This document shows, piece by piece, positions 6,367 through 11,836 of a DNA stretch of 19,745 bases. Source of the DNA: Clostridiales bacterium (GTDB lineage: Bacteria; Bacillota_A; Clostridia; Oscillospirales; Oscillospiraceae); NCBI GenBank assembly GCA_004553625.1, contig SFKX01000024.1, positions 1 through 19,745 on the forward strand, given 5' to 3'. Numbering within the stretch: position 1 is the first letter of the stretch; every line of letters begins with the position of its first letter. The notes under the pieces were generated by a model that did not search any database, was not told the DNA's origin, and was given only the letters and a program-made list of their open reading frames with translations. The position numbers and the translations under genes are program-made.

Positions 6367-7485
6367 ATGAGAAACGAGGATAAACGCACCTGGGCGGAGA
6401 TAGACCTCCGCCGTCTGGAGCACAATTATAATGAAATACGCCGCGTGCTGCCGCCGGGCTGCCGCTTTGCGGGCCTGTGCAAGGCCAACGCCTACGGCCA
6501 CGGCGCGGTGACGGTGGCAAAAAGACTGGAAGCGCTGGGGGCGGACTGCATCGCCGTCTCCTGCTGCGAGGAGGCCGCGGAGCTGCGTGAGGCGGGGCTC
6601 AAAATGCCCATCCTCATCCTTGCGCCGAGCCCGGCCTTTCTCGCGCCGGACATCGCGCGCCTGCCCGCCGTCCAGACGATAGGCGACATAGACTGCGCCC
6701 GCGCCATGAGCCGCGCGCTGGCAGGCACGGGGCTCCGCCTCCAGTGCCAGGTGAAGCTGGAGACGGGCATGGGCCGCACCGGCTTCGACGTCTCCTCCCC
6801 GCGGGACATGGCCGCGGTGCGGGAGCTCGCTTCCCTGCCGGGCCTCGAGGTGACGGGCCTCTTCACGCACTTCGCCGTCTCGGACGAGCCGGGGGAGAGC
6901 TTCACGGCCGAGCAGTTCGCCCGCTTCATGCGCGCCGCGGATGAATTGGAAAAAGATACCGGCCGCAGTCTGGGCATGAGGCATTGCGCCAACAGCGGCG
7001 CCGTGGTAAACTTCAGAGAGACCTGTCTCGACATGGTCCGCCCCGGGCTTTTGCTCTACGGGCTTTACCCCGGCCCGGAGCACGGCGGACTGGACCTCAA
7101 ACCCGTGATGCGCCTTCTGACGCGCGTCGCGGAGGTGACGGAGCACCACGCGGGCGACACGATAAGCTACGGGCGGATCTTCACCTGCGAGCGGGACATG
7201 CGCCTCGCGGTGATCCCCGTCGGCTACGCGGACGGCCTGCACCGGAGCCTTTCGGGGCGGTTCGACGTCCTCATAAACGGCCGCCGGGCGCGGCAGGTCG
7301 GGCGGATATGCATGGATATGTGCATGGTGGACGTCAGCGACATGCCGGAGGTCCGCGCCGGGGACATCGTGACGGTGTTCGGGGACGAACCGGAGGCCAC
7401 GGAACTCGCCGCGCTCGCCGGGACGATCTCCTACGAACTGCTCTGCGCGATCTCGCCGCGCGTGCCGCGCGTGTATATCGAATGA
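6367..7485 (+). CDS. alr: Alanine racemase
   Basis: A PLP-dependent enzyme that converts L-alanine to D-alanine for peptidoglycan. It has 372 residues from the ATG at 6367, chosen because GGAAGG lies 7 nt upstream. A longer TTG start at 6337 would overlap the lipoprotein gene and lacks support. The PLP lysine is Lys39 in CKANAYGHG. The opposite catalytic tyrosine is Tyr268 in TISYGRIF. Further family marks are LETGMGRTGF, the HCANSGA segment, DMVRPGLLLYG, VGYADG and GRICMDMCMVDV. The protein is an N-terminal TIM barrel (about 8-240) followed by a C-terminal beta domain. It is the third gene of the nnrD operon and is followed by mazF, as in Bacillus-type alr loci. Confidence 0.96.
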   Translation: MRNEDKRTWAEIDLRRLEHNYNEIRRVLPPGCRFAGLCKANAYGHGAVTVAKRLEALGADCIAVSCCEEAAELREAGLKMPILILAPSPAFLAPDIARLPAVQTIGDIDCARAMSRALAGTGLRLQCQVKLETGMGRTGFDVSSPRDMAAVRELASLPGLEVTGLFTHFAVSDEPGESFTAEQFARFMRAADELEKDTGRSLGMRHCANSGAVVNFRETCLDMVRPGLLLYGLYPGPEHGGLDLKPVMRLLTRVAEVTEHHAGDTISYGRIFTCERDMRLAVIPVGYADGLHRSLSGRFDVLINGRRARQVGRICMDMCMVDVSDMPEVRAGDIVTVFGDEPEATELAALAGTISYELLCAISPRVPRVYIE

Positions 7486-7540
7486 ATGTGAATAAAAAAG
7501 GCCGCTCCGTGCGAAAATAGTATCGGCGGTAAAAGTACCG

Positions 7541-7575
7541 CTGCCCGCTTCGTTACATATAATGTGAACGGGCAG
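7541..7575 (+). promoter_or_regulatory. Candidate mazF promoter -10 inside an inverted repeat
   Basis: A perfect TATAAT at 7558-7563 lies 31 bp before the mazF ATG, but the expected -35 region (about 7535-7540, GTACCG) is poor. The -10 sits in the centre of a 7-bp inverted repeat, CTGCCCG (7541-7547) and CGGGCAG (7569-7575). A second small hairpin (GCGGTA / TACCGC, 7526-7541) abuts it. This could be a local promoter with an operator, or RNA structure in the read-through transcript from alr. Confidence 0.4.
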
Positions 7576-7594
7576 TATACGGAGTGTGAAGCCA

Positions 7595-7948
7595 ATGCCA
7601 AATCCAGTAAAGCGCGGAGACATCTACTACGCCGACCTCAGCCCCGTAGTGGGCAGCGAGCAGGGCGGCATGAGGCCGGTGCTCATCGTCCAGAACGACA
7701 CGGGCAACCGGCACAGCCCGACGGTGATCGCCGCGGCGATAACCTCGCAGACGGGAAAGGCCCGGCTGCCGACGCACATAGAGCTGTCGGCGCGCAACTA
7801 CGGCCTGAGCCGGGACAGCGTCATCCTGCTCGAGCAGATCAGGACGCTGGATAAGTCCCGCCTGCGCGAACGCATGGGCCAGCTGGACGGCCCGACGATG
7901 GACAGGGTCAACAGCGCCATAGCCGTGAGCTTCGGCCTGGCCCAGTGA
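7595..7948 (+). CDS. mazF: MazF/EndoA-type endoribonuclease toxin (PemK family), no adjacent antitoxin
   Basis: The 117-residue protein is very close in pattern to Bacillus subtilis EndoA (NdoA/MazF): VKRGDIYYADLSPVVGSEQGG, then MRPVLIVQND, then RDSVILLEQIRTLDK. Arg27 and Thr50 correspond to the catalytic Arg and Thr of MazF. The family cleaves single-stranded mRNA at short motifs; the B. subtilis enzyme cuts UACAU. I chose the ATG at 7595, which has GGAG 10 nt upstream. A GTG at 7586 would be only 1 nt from that site. In B. subtilis the antitoxin gene ndoAI lies between alr and ndoA. Here the 109-bp gap holds no ORF for it, so the antitoxin is elsewhere or lost. Confidence 0.93.
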   Translation: MPNPVKRGDIYYADLSPVVGSEQGGMRPVLIVQNDTGNRHSPTVIAAAITSQTGKARLPTHIELSARNYGLSRDSVILLEQIRTLDKSRLRERMGQLDGPTMDRVNSAIAVSFGLAQ

Positions 7949-7954
7949 GAAAAA

Positions 7955-7977
7955 GCCCCCCGGCGAGAGCCGGGGGG
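7955..7977. other. GC-rich intercistronic hairpin after mazF
   Basis: A perfect 9-bp stem, CCCCCCGGC (7956-7964) and GCCGGGGGG (7969-7977), with a GAGA tetraloop, begins 7 bp after the mazF stop. On the plus strand no T-run follows, so it is not a normal terminator for mazF. The T-run exists only on the minus strand, where no gene needs ending. It may trim or protect the mazF mRNA 3' end, or shield the operon from antisense transcription. Confidence 0.7.
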
Positions 7978-8000
7978 ACGAGATCCGGGAGGTACATAGG

Positions 8001-8444
8001 ATGAAAAAGTGGCAGATAGCTGTGTTGGTGCTGGTAGTGGCGGTGGCCGCCGCGGGGATAGGGGCCTACGCCGCCTCGAACTACGGGACTCAGTCGGACC
8101 CGCTCATCGCCCAGAGCTACCTGGACGAGGTCCTCGGCCCGCAGATTGAGCGGAGCATAGACGAAAAGCTCGCCCAGGCGACGGGCCAGAGCGCGGGCGG
8201 CGGCTTCACGGTGGTGGAGCTGGCGGCCGGGGAGTCGCTGGAGCTGGCGGCGGGCTCGGAGCTGGTGCCGCGCGGCGGCACGGTGACGGCGAGCGCCTCT
8301 CTCGCGGACGTGACGAGCGGCGCGGAGACCGCCGCGGGCGCGGCGCTGGAGCAGAACCACCTCTACGCCGCCTCCGCCACCTGCCGCCTTTACGCGGAGG
8401 GCTCGGTGACCCTCCTTCTGCGCGGCAGCTTCACCCGCGGCTAA
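8001..8444 (+). CDS. Exported or membrane-anchored small protein, unknown function
   Basis: The 147-residue protein has one N-terminal hydrophobic segment (about residues 5-25) after MKK, with no lipobox cysteine, so it is secreted or N-terminally anchored. Next comes a short Glu/Gln-rich helix (SDPLIAQSYLDEVLGPQIER), then a likely beta domain from about residue 70 to the end with repeated short strands. I do not recognise an enzyme motif. I have the impression that similar SDPLI...SYL proteins are common in Clostridia, but I cannot name the family. The start is the ATG at 8001, with GGGAGG 8 nt upstream. A UACAU pentamer lies between this site and the ATG. It may be the last gene of the nnrD-alr-mazF unit and ends at a bidirectional terminator. 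Confidence 0.85.
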   Translation: MKKWQIAVLVLVVAVAAAGIGAYAASNYGTQSDPLIAQSYLDEVLGPQIERSIDEKLAQATGQSAGGGFTVVELAAGESLELAAGSELVPRGGTVTASASLADVTSGAETAAGAALEQNHLYAASATCRLYAEGSVTLLLRGSFTRG

Positions 8445-8448
8445 GAAT

Positions 8449-8477
8449 AAAAGCCGGTCAAAGGACCGGCTTTTTTT
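8449..8477. terminator. Bidirectional terminator between convergent genes
   Basis: The stem is AAGCCGGTC (8451-8459) with GACCGGCTT (8464-8472) around an AAAG loop, flanked by an A-run on one side and T7 on the other. It serves both the exported-protein gene and the opposing S41 gene, whose stop codon lies inside the T-run. The GCCGGTC stem recurs in the terminator at 19559. Confidence 0.92.
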
Positions 8478-9681
8478 ATTTGCCCGCCTCGATGAGTTCG
8501 AGGCAATAATCGAGCGCCTGGCCGCTTTCGCACTCGTAGTCGGGCGCGGTGCCGACTTCGGAGTTGGCGCTGCCGTCCGGGTTCAGGCCGAGGCCGGAGT
8601 CGTAGCGGAAGCAGATGCCCGTGTTGGGCAGGCAGCGGATGACGGGGCTGTAGCCTATGCCGTTGCCGCCCGTGCGCTCGCCCACGAGCGTGGCAAAGCC
8701 CGAGGCCTTCGCGTCGGCGGCGAGGCTGTCGGAGGCGGAATAGACCAGGCCGTCCGTCAGGAGCCAGAACCGGCCCGTGTAGAGCGGCGGTTCAAAGGCG
8801 CCGTATGTTATCTTCATCGTGCCGTTTTCCATTACTAAAAAGCTATCCACGCCCTCCAGGTCCTCCGGGCAGAGCTCCGGCAGCTCCTCCAGGGGCAGCT
8901 CCGAGATGGGCCGGGCGCATATGCCGTAGCACTCCGCGTATTCGCGGGCATAGTCCCCCTTGAGCAGCTGGTAAAAGTCGCAGCGGGGCATCTCTGCGAA
9001 GTTCGGCCCCACGATGTAGGCCATCCAGTGCATGGTGTCCCCGCCCGTGTTGCCGCGGATGTCTATGATGCAGTGCTCATAGCCGCGCTCTTCGAGCCCC
9101 GCGAAAAAGCTCAAAAGCTCCTTGCCGTCGTCCGGGTCGTTGGTCATGTGCTTTATGCGCACATAGGCGGCGTTCTGCTCGGGGAAGTAGCGGATGACCT
9201 GGTTGGTCTCCACATAAAAGGCGAGCGGCGCGGCCCCGGCCCCCTCCCGGAAGATGGGCGAGCGGTAAAATTGCAGGGCCTTCGGGTTCAGCAGCTCGTC
9301 GCGGCGGAACTGTATCCTGGGGTCGTCCGGGTATTCGTCCAGCGATTGGACGCAGCTGTTGTAGAAGGCGGCGTCCAGGGCGTCCAGGTGGCCGATGGAC
9401 AGGCCGTTCACCTTGAACTCGTCCAGGCAGGGCTTCACGACAAGCTCGTAGAACTCCTCCGCCGACTCTACCTCCGTCAGCAGCGCGGCGTATTGCTCCT
9501 TTATCTCGTCCAGGTCGCGGCCCAGCAGCCGCTCCGCGACGTGGTAGTGCGGGTATTCGTTATCCAATATGTCCCAAAGGTAGTCGTAGTCCTGCTCATA
9601 TATGCTCTGCTCCCGCGCGGAGCAGCCCGGCAGGGCAAAAAGCAGCGCCAGGACCAGCAGCAGAAGCGTAAATCTGCGCAT
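8476..9681 (-). CDS. S41-family serine protease-like lipoprotein
   Basis: The 401-residue protein has a signal peptide with the lipobox LPGC (Cys20), so it should be membrane-anchored outside the cell. The S41 core is clear: DIRGNTGGD at 207-215; a Ser-containing SASDSLAADA at 315-324; and VGERTGGNG at 333-341. A His in SIGHLD (His98) could match the His of the IRBP/tricorn-like S41B branch. The lysine of tail-specific proteases expected in the final Gly-rich loop is absent (Asn there), which also argues for the S41B-like branch. No PDZ domain is evident. The substrate is unknown. The gene follows the V-ATPase operon on the same strand and is preceded by a 13-codon ORF. Its own ribosome site is an unusual G-rich run just upstream of the ATG. 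Confidence 0.87.
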   Translation of the reverse strand: MRRFTLLLLVLALLFALPGCSAREQSIYEQDYDYLWDILDNEYPHYHVAERLLGRDLDEIKEQYAALLTEVESAEEFYELVVKPCLDEFKVNGLSIGHLDALDAAFYNSCVQSLDEYPDDPRIQFRRDELLNPKALQFYRSPIFREGAGAAPLAFYVETNQVIRYFPEQNAAYVRIKHMTNDPDDGKELLSFFAGLEERGYEHCIIDIRGNTGGDTMHWMAYIVGPNFAEMPRCDFYQLLKGDYAREYAECYGICARPISELPLEELPELCPEDLEGVDSFLVMENGTMKITYGAFEPPLYTGRFWLLTDGLVYSASDSLAADAKASGFATLVGERTGGNGIGYSPVIRCLPNTGICFRYDSGLGLNPDGSANSEVGTAPDYECESGQALDYCLELIEAGK

Positions 9682-9691
9682 CCCCCGCCCC

Positions 9692-9733
9692 CTATCTTAT
9701 CAGCAGCCGGGCGCCGAACTTGTATTCCAGCAT
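9692..9733 (-). CDS. 13-codon leader ORF before the S41 gene
   Basis: The ATG at 9733 has a near-ideal AAGGAG at 9742-9747, 8 nt upstream, and encodes MLEYKFGARLLIR before a TAG. The stop is 10 nt from the S41 ATG, in a different frame, and the S41 gene itself has only a G-run as ribosome site. The arrangement suggests that ribosomes load at the short ORF and re-initiate at the protease gene. The peptide is too short to assign. It might equally be the remnant of a lost gene. Confidence 0.5.
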   Translation of the reverse strand: MLEYKFGARLLIR

Positions 9734-9759
9734 CTTGTCGGCTCCTTCCCTTTTAAGAA

Positions 9760-9787
9760 CCGCCGCGGCTCGGAGGGGCCGCGGCGG
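9760..9787. terminator. GC hairpin after the V-ATPase operon
   Basis: The 10-bp arms CCGCCGCGGC (9760-9769) and GCCGCGGCGG (9778-9787) have an 8-nt loop and start 6 bp past the ntpD stop. On the minus strand the tail is only TTCTT, so termination may be partial and the S41 gene could receive read-through. The better T-run is on the plus strand (9790-9794), where it could stop antisense transcripts entering ntpD. Confidence 0.6.
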
Positions 9788-9793
9788 CGTTTT

Positions 9794-10447
9794 TCAGTAT
9801 TCGAAGTTGTGCGCCTTTTCGAGGACCATGTCCTTCACCTTCATGAGGCGGACCTTCGTCGAGCTCTCGTTTTCCTCCAGTTTCATGGAGATGTAGCGGA
9901 TGCTCTCCTCAAAGTTCGGGATCATGACGTATTCCAGCGCATTGACGCGGCGGCGGGTCTTTTCGATCTCCTCCGCCAGAAGCTGCATGGTCTTTTCGAC
10001 CTGGGCGAGCTCCAGCATGTCCTCAAAGACCTTCGCCAGCTTTTCCAGGGCGTCGTCGAGCTCGCCGCTCGTCTGCGCAAAGCCGTAGGGGTAGATCTCG
10101 GAGGGGTCGTTATTCTTGGTGCGGAAGCTGTAGACGGGGACGTTGACGCTCATGATGTTCTTGAAGCTCATGCCCAGCTCCACGCTCTGGCGCGGATAGA
10201 GCAGGGCCTGCTCGAGCATCTCCGGCGACATGATCGTGCTGGCCACGGTCAGCGAGGCAAACGCGCCCGTCATGCCCTCCTCGACCTTGCGGCGGAGCTC
10301 CTTGTTCAGCCGGACCACGTCCATGAACTGGCGCATGAGCTCGTCGCGCTTGTCCTTGAGGAGCTTGTGTCCCCGCCGCGCGGTCTTTAACCGGCCCTTG
10401 AGCTGGTTGAGGACCATTCTTGTCGGCGTAACAGCGGTCTTAGGCAT
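9794..10447 (-). CDS. ntpD: V-type ATPase subunit D (central rotor shaft)
   Basis: Subunit D is the long coiled-coil axle that turns inside the A3B3 head and links it to the membrane rotor. The 217 residues have the family start MPKTAVTPTRMVLNQLKGRL, then GHKLLKDKRDELMR and a long charged helix, with a second helix at the C-terminus that includes RRRVNALEYVMIPN. Length and ends look complete. The ATG at 10447 lies 12 bp after ntpB, with a GGCGGTG ribosome site. It is the last gene of the operon. Confidence 0.96.
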   Translation of the reverse strand: MPKTAVTPTRMVLNQLKGRLKTARRGHKLLKDKRDELMRQFMDVVRLNKELRRKVEEGMTGAFASLTVASTIMSPEMLEQALLYPRQSVELGMSFKNIMSVNVPVYSFRTKNNDPSEIYPYGFAQTSGELDDALEKLAKVFEDMLELAQVEKTMQLLAEEIEKTRRRVNALEYVMIPNFEESIRYISMKLEENESSTKVRLMKVKDMVLEKAHNFEY

Positions 10448-10459
10448 AGTTCACCGCCT

Positions 10460-11836
10460 TTACTTCTCTTCCGGCATATACTTCTCGATGTACTCAGGCT
10501 TGATGCGCTTGAGCTCCTTCCTCGGAAGTATGCGCAGAAGCTCCCAGCCGAGGTCGAGCGTTTCCTCGATCGTGCGGTTCGTCTCGTTGCCCTGGCTGAC
10601 GTAGCGGCGCTCGAACTCGTCCGCGAACTTGGCGAAGAGCTTGTCGTCCTCGGAGAGGGCGGCCTCGCCCAGGATGGTCATGAGTTCCTTGGCGTCTTTG
10701 CCGCGCGCGTAGGCGGCGAAGAGCTGGTTCATGGTGCCGGAGTGGTCCTCGCGGGTCTTGCCCTCGCCTATGCCCTTGTCCTTCAGACGGCTAAGGCTCG
10801 GCAGGACGTCCACCGGCGGGACGATGCCCTTGCGGTGCAGCTCGCGGGAGAGGATGATCTGGCCCTCGGTGATGTAGCCTGTGAGGTCCGGGATGGGGTG
10901 GGTCTTGTCGTCCTCGGGCATGGTCAGGATGGGGATCATCGTGATGGAGCCCTTCTTGCCTATCCTTCGTCCGGCGCGCTCGTACATCGTCGCAAGGTCG
11001 GTGTAAAGGTAGCCGGGGTAGCCGCGGCGGCCGGGGACCTCTTTCTTCGCGGCGGAGACCTCACGCAGGGCCTCTGCGTAGTTCGTGATATCGGTCAGGA
11101 TGACGAGGACGTGCATGTCCTTCTCGAAGGCCAGGTACTCGGCCGCGGTCAGAGCCATACGCGGGGTGGCGATACGCTCGACGGCGGGGTCGTTGGCGAG
11201 GTTCGAGAAAACGACGGTCCTGTCTATTGCGCCGGTGCGGCGGAAGTCCTGGATGAAGTACTCGGACTCCTCAAAGGTGATGCCGATGGCCGCGAACACG
11301 ACGGCGAAGTTCTCATTCGCGCCGAGGACGCGGGCCTGGCGGGCGATCTGCGCGGCGAGCGCGGCGTGCGGCAGGCCGGAGCAGGAGAAGATGGGCAGTT
11401 TCTGGCCGCGGACCAGGGTGTTCAGGCCGTCTATCGTGGAGACGCCGGTCTGGATGAACTCGGCGGGGTAGGCGCGGGCGGCGGGGTTCATGGGCAGGCC
11501 GTTTATGTCGCGGTGCGCGTCCGCCAGGATCTCCGGGCCGCCGTCTATGGGCTCGCCCATGCCGTTAAAGACGCGGCCGAGCATGTCCTCCGAGACGCCC
11601 AGCTCCAGCGGGTGGCCCAGGAAGCGGACCTTCGTCCCGGCGAGGTTTATGCCCTGCGCGGACTCGAAGAGCTGAACGACTGCGGTGTCGCCCTCGACCT
11701 CGAGGACCTTGCAGCGGCGCTTTTCGCCGTTCGGCAGCTCGAGCTCGCCCAGCTCGTCGTAGGTGACGCCCTCGACCTGCTTGACGACCATCAGAGGATT
11801 GGCGACCTCGCGTATAGTCTTGTATTCACGGATCAT
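10460..11836 (-). CDS. ntpB: V-type ATPase subunit B (non-catalytic head subunit)
   Basis: Three B subunits alternate with A subunits in the cytoplasmic head and form the regulatory side of the nucleotide site. The 458-residue protein has the family order: N-terminal beta barrel; FNGMGEPIDGG; NPAARAYPAEFIQTGVSTIDGLNTLVRGQKLPIFS split across about residues 115-150; and SGLPHAALAAQIARQA in place of a catalytic P-loop, as expected for B. Later come LTDITNYAEALREVSAA, then GRRGYPGYLYTDLATMYERAGR. The ATG at 11836 overlaps the ntpA stop by 4 nt (ATGA) and has GGAGGTG 7 nt upstream, which indicates tight translational coupling. Confidence 0.97.
   Translation of the reverse strand: MIREYKTIREVANPLMVVKQVEGVTYDELGELELPNGEKRRCKVLEVEGDTAVVQLFESAQGINLAGTKVRFLGHPLELGVSEDMLGRVFNGMGEPIDGGPEILADAHRDINGLPMNPAARAYPAEFIQTGVSTIDGLNTLVRGQKLPIFSCSGLPHAALAAQIARQARVLGANENFAVVFAAIGITFEESEYFIQDFRRTGAIDRTVVFSNLANDPAVERIATPRMALTAAEYLAFEKDMHVLVILTDITNYAEALREVSAAKKEVPGRRGYPGYLYTDLATMYERAGRRIGKKGSITMIPILTMPEDDKTHPIPDLTGYITEGQIILSRELHRKGIVPPVDVLPSLSRLKDKGIGEGKTREDHSGTMNQLFAAYARGKDAKELMTILGEAALSEDDKLFAKFADEFERRYVSQGNETNRTIEETLDLGWELLRILPRKELKRIKPEYIEKYMPEEK

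Noticed and set aside
4887..6425. A 512-codon minus-strand frame opposite nnrD and the lipoprotein gene
   Set aside because: It would cover the divergent promoter region and two good plus-strand genes. Its Arg/Ala/Gln/Gly-rich translation looks like a shadow frame.
6286..7623. A 445-codon minus-strand frame opposite alr
   Set aside because: It is antisense to a full-length alanine racemase with an intact active site, and has no supporting signals.
9682..9733. A frameshift joining the 13-codon ORF to the S41 gene
   Set aside because: The S41 gene already starts with a normal lipoprotein signal peptide (MRRF then a hydrophobic core and LPGC). Adding the short ORF would spoil that N-terminus.
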